From: Ilyomonas sp963790435
GTDB lineage: Bacteria; Bacteroidota; Bacteroidia; Chitinophagales; Chitinophagaceae
Assembly: GCA_963790435.1 (NCBI GenBank)
Contig: CAWBOI010000001.1
Coordinates: forward strand, 744,001-808,000
Reading direction: 5' to 3'
Length of the DNA stretch: 64,000 nucleotides
The notes under the pieces were generated by a model that searched no databases, was not told the origin of the DNA, and worked only from the letters and a program-made list of their open reading frames with translations. Shown in pieces: positions 23,498 to 32,725 of the stretch. The first letter of the stretch is position 1. The number at the start of each line of letters is the position of its first letter. The position numbers and the translations under genes are program-made.

Positions 23498-26182
23498 TCA
23501 CCTTATCAACACTACCGTTCCTTTTTTTACAATCGGATGGTTAAGATAATCAATTGCAGTGGCAACAAATACATACGTTCCCGGTGGCTGTTTCACTCCT
23601 TTGTAAGTCCCATCCCAGCCCACGCCCACCGATGGAGTTGTGAATAATAACTGCCCTAACCGATTGTAAATACTGAAATTTTCGAACTGTTTGATACCGG
23701 CAACGATAGGAATTAAAATATCGTTCCTGCCATCGCCATCCGGCGTAAATGCCGATGGTATAAAAATTTGAGGAACCGTTTTGAATTGATACACTTTTAC
23801 AGAATCGTAACCCACACAGCCCTGTGCTGTTGTGCCTTTCACAGCGTAGGTTATTTCCTGTACTTCATCAGGCAACTTTACAACCGGGTTAGCAATGTCG
23901 CTGTTACTCATACCGGTTGAGGGTGACCATTGATAGCTGTTGGCGCCTGTTGCATCTAACTGCAAAGGTTGTCCGGCTACAATGTTGGTATCGTTGCCCG
24001 CAAACACCTGCACAGGCGGAATGACCACAACAGTAACCGTGTCGCTCACGGGTTTGGGGCAGCCGTTTACTGACCTATCGTAAGCCGTAAATGTATAAAG
24101 TGTTGTCTGTTGCGGGCCTGCAGTAGGTGTGAGCGTATTGTAGTTGATTAAAGAATTAATTGGCGACCAGGTAAAGTTCGTTCCTGTATAAGAAGCATTG
24201 AGTTTTGTGGTAGAACCAAAACAAACCGATGGCGCTGTACCTGCGTCCGCCACAGGATAAGGCGCCGTGTTTACTGTCATTTCACCATCGGTAAAACAAG
24301 TGCCAATGCTGGCTTTTACATGATAGATGGTTTTGGATGAAGGAACAGCCAGCGGAGATTCAGCAGTGCTATCATTTAATGTTGAAGAAGGCGACCATGC
24401 AAATTTTAAGGCGTTGGAAAGTGCAGTTAACTGCACCGTATCGGTTAAGCAAATGGTGGTATCTTTTGGTAATACCAGGTTTACTTTATCAGTTACATTT
24501 ACCCGAACCGAATCATTATTCACGCACCCATTTCCGGCATCTACCGTCACATAATAAGTGGTAGTGGTTTGCGGGTTTACTACAGGGCTGGAAGTGTTTG
24601 CATTTCTAATTCCCGACAGGGGCGTCCATGTGTAAGCAGCCGTGCTTACATCGGTAGAAGCGGAAAGTTGCAATTGGTCAATATTACAAATCAGCGTATC
24701 ACGAAACGGTACCGTAACAGTGGGCTTTTCATAAATGATTACCGGCTGCAATAGCGTATCAAAACAGCCTTTGGAATTGCTCACAATGAGCTGGGCTGTT
24801 ACCGTTCCGGTATCGCTGTATTTATAAGGCTGAGGATGTTGCAAAACAGAAGTATCGGCTGTTGAAGCCGGATCGCCAAAATTCCATCGCCAGCCATTTA
24901 CAACGCCATACAGTGTAGTGCTTTTATCGGTAAAAACAAACGCGTTCTGCACACAGCTTCCACTCACCGAAAAATTGGCTACAAAGCCTGGAAATACATT
25001 TGCCTGAGCCGTAGCAGTAGCTGTACATTCGCCGTTTTTGTTGATGATTAAAGTTACATTGTAGGTTCCTGCTTTTGAATAAGTGTGCGTTGCCTGCGGT
25101 AATGTGGATATACTGTCGGGCGATGCAGCATCGCCAAAGTTCCAGTAATATGAATTGATGTTAGCCGAAGTAGATTCATTAGAAAAGGTAAGATCAAATC
25201 CATTACAGGTAATGTAAGATGGGTTCAATACTGCCTGCGGAACGTTACAGTTTTCAACCCGCAGAATAAAATCCTTCCGGTGTTGTGCGATGTTTACCCC
25301 TTTTCTCCATTCATACACTACTACACTTACTACATACAAACCTGCTGCCGGTGAAACGCCACTGATTTGCCCGGTAACCGGATTGATGCTAACCTTACTT
25401 CCCAGCGGAGAGCTGCCCGAAAAATTTTGAGCCGTGTTGTAACTTACAAAGTCATAAGGCGGCGTTTCGGCGGGCTGCGCATCGTTGGCTCCGGCAAACA
25501 AAGCTCCTGAAGAATAAGCTGGTTGAAATGAAAATGAAACCGAATCGCCAACATCAGGATCGGTGGCGCCATAGTCCAATGTAAAATGGCTGTTGAAGCA
25601 AATAATATCAGGTTTTTTTAAATTAAAAACTGCTGTTGAATTGTGCCCGGTTGACAATAAATTTTTTCCGGGAATTGAACAGTCGTACGTTACACCCGGT
25701 AAACTTTGAACAGAATATCTGTTGTTGTTCAGAACGTTTAAAGTAGTAGCCCGACAACAGTTTTCATAAGCTAAAAGATAACCGTTATTGTTATCTGCCA
25801 GCGTAACTGTTGTAGAATATGTTTTTACTTCATAGCAAATGGACGGTTTGGTAGTAATGCAAGGCGGATAATCGCCAAGAAGCGCAGGATCCAACGACAG
25901 TGTTTGATCATCAGTAAGTGGTAAATACAATTCCGAAATAAATGTGTTGGTTGCAGATTCATATACAGCGATGACTGTTTGCGCAGGCAAGCAGGCTACG
26001 TTAGTGCCATCACCGCAGGGAACAAGACAATCTCTGAACAAGCGCAGTGATACTTTGTAGGTGCTGTTGCCATTGCCATCGCTGCTGACGTATTGATAAA
26101 ATACTTCGCCACCCACAATGTGCGTCGCATGGCACAGGTTGGCAATGAGTAAAAACAATACAATGCTGAGGATGCTTTTCAT
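23498..26182 (-). CDS. large secreted PKD/Ig protein with gliding-motility-type C-terminus (T9SS cargo)
   Basis: 894 residues with a signal peptide (1-19). About residues 20-300: a conserved N-terminal module starting THIVGGEVFYQYVSSDG. About 330-500: two PKD domains with the WNFGD(A/P) motif (YYWNFGDAASPDS, WRWNFGDPASTAD). About 500-800: Ig-like repeats each ending TTTYYVTVDA, KTIYHVKA or TTLYTFTAYD. C-terminus: IFIPSAFTPDGDGRNDILIP, then FSIYNRLGQLLF and GTYVFVATA, the gliding-motility-associated C-terminal domain (CHU_C type), which directs type IX secretion. Probably a cell-surface adhesin. No enzymatic domain seen. Confidence 0.92.
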   Translation of the reverse strand: MKSILSIVLFLLIANLCHATHIVGGEVFYQYVSSDGNGNSTYKVSLRLFRDCLVPCGDGTNVACLPAQTVIAVYESATNTFISELYLPLTDDQTLSLDPALLGDYPPCITTKPSICYEVKTYSTTVTLADNNNGYLLAYENCCRATTLNVLNNNRYSVQSLPGVTYDCSIPGKNLLSTGHNSTAVFNLKKPDIICFNSHFTLDYGATDPDVGDSVSFSFQPAYSSGALFAGANDAQPAETPPYDFVSYNTAQNFSGSSPLGSKVSINPVTGQISGVSPAAGLYVVSVVVYEWRKGVNIAQHRKDFILRVENCNVPQAVLNPSYITCNGFDLTFSNESTSANINSYYWNFGDAASPDSISTLPQATHTYSKAGTYNVTLIINKNGECTATATAQANVFPGFVANFSVSGSCVQNAFVFTDKSTTLYGVVNGWRWNFGDPASTADTSVLQHPQPYKYSDTGTVTAQLIVSNSKGCFDTLLQPVIIYEKPTVTVPFRDTLICNIDQLQLSASTDVSTAAYTWTPLSGIRNANTSSPVVNPQTTTTYYVTVDAGNGCVNNDSVRVNVTDKVNLVLPKDTTICLTDTVQLTALSNALKFAWSPSSTLNDSTAESPLAVPSSKTIYHVKASIGTCFTDGEMTVNTAPYPVADAGTAPSVCFGSTTKLNASYTGTNFTWSPINSLINYNTLTPTAGPQQTTLYTFTAYDRSVNGCPKPVSDTVTVVVIPPVQVFAGNDTNIVAGQPLQLDATGANSYQWSPSTGMSNSDIANPVVKLPDEVQEITYAVKGTTAQGCVGYDSVKVYQFKTVPQIFIPSAFTPDGDGRNDILIPIVAGIKQFENFSIYNRLGQLLFTTPSVGVGWDGTYKGVKQPPGTYVFVATAIDYLNHPIVKKGTVVLIR

Positions 26183-26188
26183 GGATGG

Positions 26189-27019
26189 TTACACTTTCTC
26201 AAAACGTTCTGTTGCTGTTATATCTTGCATAAACGCTAATAAACTTTGGTTTACTTTTTCCATTTCTTCCCACATGCCCATGTGCGCGCTGTTTTCTAAA
26301 ATATAAATGTAAGCAATAAGGGGCAAATGGGCTTGTTGTAAAACGTCATCAACGGGCGCGGCTTTGTCTTCTTTACCCATAATAAAAAACACAGGCACTT
26401 TGCTGCTTCTTAAAACAGAAGTTTTGTCTTCACGCAACATCATCGCTTTGTAATATTGCTGTAAAGCAGCGGGTTGAAAGTCCTTTCCCTTTTCAATCAA
26501 CAAAGCTATTTTGTCAGGATGGTTTTGTTTAAAATCTGCCGAAAACAAATTAGCTGTTGTGCTTTTTATAAACCCATAACTTCCGTATGCTTCAATGGTA
26601 GTGATGCCTTTTGCGCGCATCGCTTTCTTTTGATCGCTATCGGCAAATGCGGTGGAATGAACAAAACCAAATCCTTTGATAATGGTTGGATATTTTTCGA
26701 CCAACGCCAATGTAATATAACCACCCATGCTATGCCCGAACACTGCGCAGGCATTGATGTTCTCGCGTTGCAACAAGGCAAATATGCAGTCAGCATAATC
26801 AGCAATGGTTACAACTTCACCGTTTGGTTTCGCCCATATTTCTGAGGCTCCGCTGCCAGGCAAATCGGGAATGATAACCGTAAAATTTTCCTGCAAAAAC
26901 AAACTCTGGTTCTTCCAAATATCGCCGTCTTCAGCAAAGCCATGAATGAGAACAATGGGAAAGCCCGCCCCTTCTTTTCGGTAACTGAGCCTTTTATGTT
27001 GGTAGATGAATGTTTTCAT
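26189..27019 (-). CDS. alpha/beta hydrolase
   Basis: 276 residues of alpha/beta hydrolase fold. Oxyanion IVLIHGFAEDGDIW, nucleophile elbow GHSMGGY (Ser about residue 96), catalytic Asp in the MGKEDKAAP segment, and His in ENSAHMGMWEE near the end. Substrate unknown. No signal peptide. Start placed at MKTFIYQ (27019). It ends seven bases before the large secreted protein's start, so co-transcription is likely. Confidence 0.9.
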   Translation of the reverse strand: MKTFIYQHKRLSYRKEGAGFPIVLIHGFAEDGDIWKNQSLFLQENFTVIIPDLPGSGASEIWAKPNGEVVTIADYADCIFALLQRENINACAVFGHSMGGYITLALVEKYPTIIKGFGFVHSTAFADSDQKKAMRAKGITTIEAYGSYGFIKSTTANLFSADFKQNHPDKIALLIEKGKDFQPAALQQYYKAMMLREDKTSVLRSSKVPVFFIMGKEDKAAPVDDVLQQAHLPLIAYIYILENSAHMGMWEEMEKVNQSLLAFMQDITATERFEKV

Positions 27020-27025
27020 GTTGAT

Positions 27026-27146
27026 TTTTTGAACCACGAACCTGCGTACCTGTAGGCAGGGACACCAAGTTATGAAGTTACACGAAGTGTTCTTTTATTT
27101 ATTCTTTGTGAACCTTGGTATCTTACTGCCTTCGCGGTTCAAAATC
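27026..27146. repeat. MITE-like inverted repeat overlapping a gene 3' end
   Basis: TTTTTTGAACCACGAA (27026-27041) on one side and TTCGCGGTTCAAAA (27131-27144) on the other form the arms of a 121-bp inverted repeat, with internal ACACCAAG/CTTGGTAT half-sites. A TTGAACCACGAA-type dispersed repeat. The right arm contains the last codons and the stop of the DUF4105 gene. Confidence 0.75.
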
Positions 27147-28298
27147 TTTTTTCATCGCAAGATTTCCATAACGGTATAACATTAAAAACACAAATGGCAC
27201 CAATGAAATATTTAGTTCCTGCGGCAGCCACCACCAGCCAATCAGAAGCAACGCTGTTAGCACAAAAGCGAAGTAAAAGTAGTTGCACAGCCATTGCGGG
27301 CCTTTCCATAAAAACAAAACGGCAACGATATTCGTTGGCAACGCCCATAGCAAATTGAAGTTGTCTTTCGTCATCCGGTGGTCGGTTCCCCACCACATAA
27401 AAATAAGAAGCAAACCCAGTAAGCCCGTGAGATACAGAAGAAAAGAATCTATCAACCTGCAAATGGTTTTCGCACGTTGAGAAGGCAAAAAATAAAGTGC
27501 AGCAATGAAGCCACAAACAATGGTAAAAACAATTAGGGGAACATACTTGCCGGTTGCTTCGATAGGCGTTGCCAGGTTTAAGATCGTTCGTTTTTGCTTC
27601 ACTACATGCTGCGCGTTGTTGATGGTTGCGCTGTCTGTTCCTTTCAATAAAATTTCGGGTAAAAACATAGCCACGTTGTTATCAACCGGCTTGTCTAATT
27701 TCGCTCCAAGCAAAATATCAATGCCCAATTTACTCCAGGGTTCGCCGCCTTTATCCAGATAGTTGTGTATGAGATTACGTGCCGTTGTGCCTTTGGGAAC
27801 AAGACTGTTTTTGATACCAATTCCGGCGAGAGAATGAAAGATTAAATCGCGAACACGGGTGGTGCAGTTGTCATACACAAAATCGTACTTGTAGTAACGG
27901 TTGCTGCCTTGCAAATTAGTATTAAGTACCGTAATGATTTCTTGCTTTTGAGCACAACTCAAATTCAATTCCTGTTCCTGTACACTGCGTTGAAAATATT
28001 GATATTCGTACATGAAATCCGGAAACTTATCAACCGATAACGAATAATCCAATTTGCCGCGAATGAACTTGGTATAAAAGTGAGGATCGTCAAAATCGAA
28101 CGTGCCGTAATTATAAACAAGGTCTGTGCCCCGCGTACTGTCCTGTATGCGCAATGCCGTATGTCCGAAAGTAGAGTACAACTCTGCACCCGGCGCACAG
28201 GTAAGCAGACTGATGCGCACATGGCAACTGTTGTCTTGCGCAAATACGTTTTGAAAAAAGGGTAAAAACAAAAGAAGTAAACAGAATAGTTTCTTCAT
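27123..28298 (-). CDS. DUF4105 membrane protein
   Basis: About 391 residues. Signal peptide (MKKLFCLLLLFLPFFQNVFA), then the DUF4105 domain: VRISLLTCAPGAELYSTFGH, ALRIQD, VYNYGTFDFDDPHFYTKFIRGKLDYSL, YKYDFVYDNCTTRVRDLI (the Cys-Asn motif NCTTR); about 260-390 hold five membrane segments. The catalytic-looking His (FGHTALRI) and Cys suggest an NlpC/P60-like papain fold, as in the family. I start at 28298; the ORF runs to 28400 but the upstream part is spacer. Its last codons (DFEPRRQ) are contributed by a dispersed repeat. Confidence 0.88.
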   Translation of the reverse strand: MKKLFCLLLLFLPFFQNVFAQDNSCHVRISLLTCAPGAELYSTFGHTALRIQDSTRGTDLVYNYGTFDFDDPHFYTKFIRGKLDYSLSVDKFPDFMYEYQYFQRSVQEQELNLSCAQKQEIITVLNTNLQGSNRYYKYDFVYDNCTTRVRDLIFHSLAGIGIKNSLVPKGTTARNLIHNYLDKGGEPWSKLGIDILLGAKLDKPVDNNVAMFLPEILLKGTDSATINNAQHVVKQKRTILNLATPIEATGKYVPLIVFTIVCGFIAALYFLPSQRAKTICRLIDSFLLYLTGLLGLLLIFMWWGTDHRMTKDNFNLLWALPTNIVAVLFLWKGPQWLCNYFYFAFVLTALLLIGWWWLPQELNISLVPFVFLMLYRYGNLAMKKDFEPRRQ

Positions 28299-28392
28299 AC
28301 AACAAATAAAGGGTAAAAGTAAATGCGCAACAGTGAGAAGCACGCATTTAACAACGGTTTGAAAAAAATCTTGTGTTTTACAATCTAGTATT

Positions 28393-28472
28393 AAACACAT
28401 AGACTGGTAGGAACATAAGAAAGCACATAGAAAATCTATGTGAAAACTATGTTCCTATCATTCTATGTGTTT
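28393..28472. repeat. 80-bp palindromic repeat, copy 1
   Basis: Left arm 28393-28418 starts AAACACATAGA and contains TAGGAACATA; right arm 28447-28472 ends ATTCTATGTGTTT. The arms are 26 bp and about 80% complementary, and the inner 28 bp also contain ACATAG/CTATGTG half-sites. A second copy is at 45391-45472. Confidence 0.85.
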
Positions 28473-28547
28473 CAAAAAATAAATGGTTGGAAACCCAATA
28501 GAAATTAATATTTGGCAGATACCGAAGCACGCTATTATTTTGCAGCC

Positions 28548-28632
28548 GGAGAGCTGGCAGAGTGGTCGATTGCGGCAGTCTTGAAAACTGTTGACTGTAA
28601 CAGGTCCGGGGGTTCGAATCCCTCGCTCTCCG
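28548..28632 (+). tRNA. tRNA-Ser (anticodon UGA)
   Basis: Acceptor arms GGAGAGC (28548-28554) and GCTCTCC (28625-28631) pair perfectly, discriminator G. Anticodon stem 28575-28579/28587-28591 around loop CTTGAAA, anticodon TGA at 28582-28584. A long variable arm follows, and the T-loop is GGTTCGAATCC. 85 bases, type II tRNA as expected for Ser. CCA is not encoded. Confidence 0.97.
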
Positions 28633-28646
28633 CACAATACAAAGTT

Positions 28647-28667
28647 CCCGCGTTTGCGGGTTTTTTT
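28647..28667 (+). terminator. terminator between the tRNA-Ser genes
   Basis: CCCGC-GTTT-GCGGG stem-loop followed by seven T's. It ends transcription of the first tRNA, which implies the second has its own promoter in the 20-bp gap or depends on read-through. Confidence 0.85.
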
Positions 28668-28688
28668 ATGTATTGATAAAAAGTGTTC

Positions 28689-28775
28689 GGAGAGATGCCA
28701 GAGTGGTTGAATGGGACGGTCTCGAAAACCGTTTTACGGGCAACTGTAACGAGGGTTCGAATCCCTCTCTCTCCG
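28689..28775 (+). tRNA. tRNA-Ser (anticodon CGA)
   Basis: Acceptor GGAGAGA (28689-28695) pairs with TCTCTCC (28768-28774), discriminator G. Anticodon stem ACGGT/ACCGT around CTCGAAA, anticodon CGA at 28723-28725. Long variable arm, T-loop GGTTCGAATCC. 87 bases. Confidence 0.97.
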
Positions 28776-29256
28776 CTGATAGTAAAAATCTGTTGGCTTT
28801 TATTTTTCTATTCTTTCAGTTCTTCAACACACCAATTGGAACATTGCCGGCATTGCCTGTACGCTTTGGTTTTGGCTATCCTACTTAGTTCAACAACTAC
28901 TTTAAAAGAATTACTGGAACAAACCCTAAATCGCTTTGGACTTTGAAGGTTTGATATTCTTACTCATTGGTTTGATATTATTTACTAACAAGGTAATCAT
29001 CGAACCACCTTTGTTGTATTATATCGAATCAATGAATAATGAAAAATCCGGCAAAAACAAATGCAGCTGGTGTGCCTGCTAAAGTTATTAAGCGAATTGA
29101 ATAAAATTGTTCAGCATCGTTCGATGAACAAACAAGACTCATCAATTAAAAAATAAAGCAGGGCAAAGGGCAAGAAAAGATAGTACAGTTATTGACGGAA
29201 GTTTTGACAACAAGCAAAACAGATTTACATTTTTACATTTAAACAAAATTATCAAC
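28776..29256. other. 481-bp gap without a gene
   Basis: No plausible complete ORF. It holds one GGCAAAAACAAA word (29051-29062), a possible gene remnant (29039-29104) and an A-rich tract just before the dehydrogenase start. No clear terminator follows the second tRNA. Confidence 0.6.
29039..29104 (+). pseudogene. possible C-terminal remnant of a hexapeptide acyltransferase
   Basis: A 21-codon frame whose last residues read AAGVPAKVIKRIE and stop. This closely resembles the GVPAKVIK(R/K)I terminus of left-handed beta-helix acetyltransferases. No hexapeptide repeats remain upstream, so if real it is only a scar. It could also be chance. Confidence 0.25.
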
Positions 29257-30348
29257 ATGGAAACAGCAGTAGCCGCAGAAGGCGGTAAAACACTTAGCGC
29301 AAAAACAGTAAAAGCATTTGGTACAGAAGCCGCAACAGCACCCTTAAACTCATTACCTATTCAAAGAAGAAAACCAACTCCGCATGACGTAGAAATTGAG
29401 ATATTGTATTGTGGTGTTTGTCATTCTGATTTGCACACCGCAAGAAATGAGTGGCATGGTACGGTTTATCCATGTGTACCGGGTCATGAAATTGTTGGAA
29501 AGATTGCAAGTGTGGGTGATCATGTCACTAAATTTAAAGTAGGCGATTTAGCAGCAGTGGGTTGTATGGTTGATAGTTGTCGCGACTGTGATTATTGCAG
29601 GGAAGGACTCGAACAATACTGCGAAACCGGCAACACATTAACCTATAATTCTCCCGATAAACATTTAGGCAACCATACATTTGGTGGCTATTCTGAAAGT
29701 ATTGTAGTTGATGAAAACTATGTTTTGAAAGTGCCCGAAAATCTTGACCTCGCCGCAACAGCACCATTGTTATGTGCAGGCATTACCACTTATTCGCCAC
29801 TGAAACATTGGAATGTAGGTGCCGGCAAAAAAGTAGGCATTGTTGGTATTGGAGGCTTGGGTCACATGGGAGTTAAACTTGCCAAGGCCATGGGTGCAGA
29901 AGTGATTGTGTTCACGACTTCAGAATCGAAGTTTGAAGATGCAAAACGGCTGGGTGCAGATGATGTAGTGCTGTCAAAAGACAAAAATCAAATGGAACGT
30001 TATGCAGGCAAGCTTCATTTTTTATTAGATTGTGTATCGGCAAGCCACGACATTAATGTTTACCTGAACCAGCTTAGAGTTGATGGCACTTTGGCTTTGG
30101 TAGGTGCGCCTGAACATCCGCTTCCTGTAGCTGCATTTAGTATGATTCCTTTCCGGAGAAATTTTGCAGGATCAACCATTGGCAGCATTGGTGAAACACA
30201 GGAAATGCTCCATTTCTGCGGTGAACATAACATTGTAGCCGACATTGAGATGATCAACATTCAGCAAATCAACGAAGCGTATGAACGTCTGCTGAAAGGT
30301 GATGTAAAGTATCGTTTTGTGATTGATATGAAATCATTGAAAAAATAA
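29257..30348 (+). CDS. NAD(P)-dependent alcohol dehydrogenase (YahK/cinnamyl-type)
   Basis: 363 residues of medium-chain dehydrogenase. Catalytic Zn Cys in YCGVCHSDLHTARNEW, GHEIVGKIASVG, structural Zn cysteines in CMVDSCRDCDYCREGLEQYC, Rossmann VGIVGIGGLGHMGVKLA, then DCVSASHDIN and GSIGETQEML, typical of the YahK/YjgB aldehyde reductases (NADPH). It probably reduces aldehydes. A 24-bp gap leads to a cupin gene on the same strand. Confidence 0.93.
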   Translation: METAVAAEGGKTLSAKTVKAFGTEAATAPLNSLPIQRRKPTPHDVEIEILYCGVCHSDLHTARNEWHGTVYPCVPGHEIVGKIASVGDHVTKFKVGDLAAVGCMVDSCRDCDYCREGLEQYCETGNTLTYNSPDKHLGNHTFGGYSESIVVDENYVLKVPENLDLAATAPLLCAGITTYSPLKHWNVGAGKKVGIVGIGGLGHMGVKLAKAMGAEVIVFTTSESKFEDAKRLGADDVVLSKDKNQMERYAGKLHFLLDCVSASHDINVYLNQLRVDGTLALVGAPEHPLPVAAFSMIPFRRNFAGSTIGSIGETQEMLHFCGEHNIVADIEMINIQQINEAYERLLKGDVKYRFVIDMKSLKK

Positions 30349-30370
30349 TACAAAACAAAAATGGTTAGCA

Positions 30371-30772
30371 ATGGAAATTACCAAAATAGGTTCACAGGCT
30401 TCGGTAAAAGGACCTGAAGATTGGTTCACAGGTTCAGTTCGCATTGATAATTTATTTCAACCCAATGAATCGAGACGTGCGGCGGCAGCCAGCGTAACTT
30501 TTGAACCGGGTGCAAGAACTGCCTGGCATACACATCCGCTGGGGCAAACCTTACTTGTTACAGCCGGTTGCGGATGGGTGCAGCGCGAAGGTGGTGCAGT
30601 GGAGGAAATTTATCCCGGCGATGTAGTGTGGTTTGAGGCGAATGAAAAGCACTGGCATGGCGCAACCGTAACAACAGGTATGACGCATATTGCCATACAT
30701 GAAAACCTGGATGGAAAAGTAGTAGAATGGATGGAAAAAGTAAGTGATGAGCAGTACAAAAGTTCTCAATAA
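30371..30772 (+). CDS. cupin-domain protein
   Basis: 133-residue single cupin. Motif 1 is AWHTHPLGQTLLVTAGCGWVQ (metal His, His and Gln/Glu-like positions) and motif 2 is YPGDVVWFEANEKHWHGA, with the final metal His in KHWHG. Such small cupins are often next to alcohol dehydrogenases. Activity unknown; relatives include mandelonitrile-lyase-like and quercetinase-like proteins. Confidence 0.88.
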   Translation: MEITKIGSQASVKGPEDWFTGSVRIDNLFQPNESRRAAAASVTFEPGARTAWHTHPLGQTLLVTAGCGWVQREGGAVEEIYPGDVVWFEANEKHWHGATVTTGMTHIAIHENLDGKVVEWMEKVSDEQYKSSQ

Positions 30773-30776
30773 TTTC

Positions 30777-30823
30777 AGTAAAAACAAACCATTGCCTAAA
30801 CAGCAATGGTTTGTTTTTACTGA
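30777..30823. terminator. long terminator hairpin made of the AAAAACAAA word
   Basis: Arms of 20 bp begin CAGTAAAAACAAACCATTGC and end with its exact complement, loop CTAAACA. The arms contain AAAAACAAA and TTTGTTTTT. Terminates the dehydrogenase-cupin operon in the plus direction; also usable on the other strand. Confidence 0.85.
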
Positions 30824-30905
30824 AGTTGCTATTGCCTCTTAAATGCTAACCATCATCTTCAGCACACTTTGTTGTACTCGTTCCATTCCTGAAGCTAAAA
30901 CGAGG

Positions 30906-30936
30906 ATTTCACACTTATGTGTTTACCTTATTTTTG
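30906..30936 (+). promoter_or_regulatory. candidate promoter of the GH43 gene
   Basis: TATTTTTG (30929-30936) is an exact TAnnTTTG match, with a weaker TTTC 19 bp before it (30906-30909). It lies 24 bases before the GH43 start. Confidence 0.4.
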
Positions 30937-30960
30937 TTTTGTAACAAAGGCAATTGCACT

Positions 30961-32124
30961 ATGAAAAACATCCTGCACCTGTTGTCGGTTCTGAGTTTGT
31001 TTTTATCCGAAAATCTTACGGCGCAGCTAACGAAAGTGGCTTCGCAGAAGGACACTACTTTTTCGAATCCTTTAGCTGTAGAACTGGGCGACCCTTTTGT
31101 TCTGCATACAGGCAATACTTATTACATGTATGGCACAGGTGGCGCAGATAAAGGTTTTGCCGCTTATTCATCTACCGATTTGGTGCATTGGAAAAAGGAA
31201 GGGCAGGTTTATTTTCATGATAACAAAAATGGCTGGAGCAATCCGAATGCAAAATGGGATGGCGCTTACTGGGCACCGGAAGTATTTGAGGTAAAAGAAA
31301 AGTTTTACCTGTTTTACAGCGCGCAATGGAAGGAAAACCCAACGAACGAGGAAGAGAACTTTCGCATTGGCGTTGCGGTGGCAGATAAACCCATAGGGCC
31401 TTTTATTGACCTCAACAACAATCCTGTTTTTAATCCTGGTTATCCTACCATTGATGCCGATGTGTTTTTCGATTCTGATGGCAAAGTTTATCTCTATTAT
31501 TCGCGTGTGGCTTACAAGCATCCGGTGGAAAGTGAAATTGCCGATTGGGCACGAAAGAAAGGCTGGTACAAAGAGGTTGAAGAAAGCTGGGTGTATGGTG
31601 TTGAATTAAAACCGGACTTCTCGGGTGTGATTGGAGAGCCGGTGTTATTACTTCGTCCGCCGGTTAAGATAAGAGATAAGCAGTCGGAATGGGAAAGCCA
31701 GTCCGTAATGCAACACGAAGTAAACCGCCGCTGGACAGAAGGTTCTGTAACATTCAAGAAGGATGGTATTTACTACATCATGTATTCAGCCAATTATTTT
31801 GGAGGTCAATATTATGCGGTGGGTTATGCCACTTCTCATTCGCCAGTAGGGCCGTTTACAAAAGCTGTCAACAATCCGGTGCTGCAAAAGAATACAAACA
31901 AAGGTGGTATTGTATCCGGCACAGGGCACAACAGCATTACCTATTCACCAGACGGTAAGGAGATGTTTTGCGTGTATCATGCCCGCACTACTAAAACAGG
32001 AGATGAACGCGTAGTATTCATTGATCGTATGACAGTGAAGAATGGGAAGATAACCGTTCATGGACCTACTACTGCGCCGCAGCCGTTGCCTTCGGGAGTG
32101 CAAGCGAAGAAAACTGAAAAATGA
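30961..32124 (+). CDS. glycoside hydrolase family 43 protein
   Basis: 387 residues with signal peptide ending ENLTAQ. Five-bladed propeller GH43: catalytic base Asp in LGDPFVLH, transition Asp in IDADVFFDSDGKVYLYYSR, catalytic acid Glu in RRWTEGSVTFKKDGIYY; WAPEVFEVKEKFYLFYSA and GTGHNSITYSPDGKEMFCVYHAR are further typical blocks. Likely cleaves arabinose/xylose-containing glycans. A second, frameshifted GH43 is at 59771. TTTGTTTTT occurs in its signal-peptide codons (30995). Confidence 0.93.
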   Translation: MKNILHLLSVLSLFLSENLTAQLTKVASQKDTTFSNPLAVELGDPFVLHTGNTYYMYGTGGADKGFAAYSSTDLVHWKKEGQVYFHDNKNGWSNPNAKWDGAYWAPEVFEVKEKFYLFYSAQWKENPTNEEENFRIGVAVADKPIGPFIDLNNNPVFNPGYPTIDADVFFDSDGKVYLYYSRVAYKHPVESEIADWARKKGWYKEVEESWVYGVELKPDFSGVIGEPVLLLRPPVKIRDKQSEWESQSVMQHEVNRRWTEGSVTFKKDGIYYIMYSANYFGGQYYAVGYATSHSPVGPFTKAVNNPVLQKNTNKGGIVSGTGHNSITYSPDGKEMFCVYHARTTKTGDERVVFIDRMTVKNGKITVHGPTTAPQPLPSGVQAKKTEK

Positions 32125-32330
32125 TCGGGTTTGGTTTTGTTGAAAAAGTTTTAGATTTCAAATCAGGAGATCAGATAATTGTACGACGTAATCTCCAACT
32201 ACGTCAAGCAGAATGGAATAGCTAAGAGGTTGTTTAAACCGTTTTTAAATCATTTATCTTTTGTGGATAAAAGCCATTTCTGCTGGTGGCACTGCTGAAT
32301 AGCTTTGTAACCTTTTAAATCGTAAAGAAC

Positions 32331-32681
32331 ATGATCCAAACAGATTGGCTGGTTGAACCCGCAAGGGGGAAACAGAACAACCTATACAGTAAATTGAGTA
32401 TTGTTGTCTTCCTTATTTCATCATCGCTCATCACCTATGCCTTTGTTACTGCTCCTGTATGGTTTGCGGCAAAGAACCGGGGCAATCGTGCAGTTGTAGC
32501 CGTTATTGCCGCAGGTATGGTTGTGTCTTGTATCGCCGGAGCAATGCTTAGTATAGCCAGTGTTATAAAACACGAAAAACCGGTGTATCTAAAAATCACC
32601 GGTGTTATTCTCAATTGGCTGCTGTTACTGTTGATGATAGCTGCTTATGTATTTGCAAAGATGATGGATAGCAGAAAGTAA
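32331..32681 (+). CDS. hypothetical three-TM membrane protein
   Basis: 116 residues with three hydrophobic spans at about 23-46, 55-77 and 86-108. The basic N-terminus and short loops suggest an inner-membrane protein. No family recognised. Separate from its neighbours by over 200 bp upstream. Confidence 0.5.
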   Translation: MIQTDWLVEPARGKQNNLYSKLSIVVFLISSSLITYAFVTAPVWFAAKNRGNRAVVAVIAAGMVVSCIAGAMLSIASVIKHEKPVYLKITGVILNWLLLLLMIAAYVFAKMMDSRK

Positions 32682-32725
32682 AGTACGAAACGATTATCTC
32701 GCAGTCTCTACCTTTACTTATACTT

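Noticed and set aside
28776..29256. Integration site at the tRNA-Ser genes
   Set aside because: No integrase, no duplicated tRNA 3' end and no foreign gene block beyond them; only a doubtful acetyltransferase scar.
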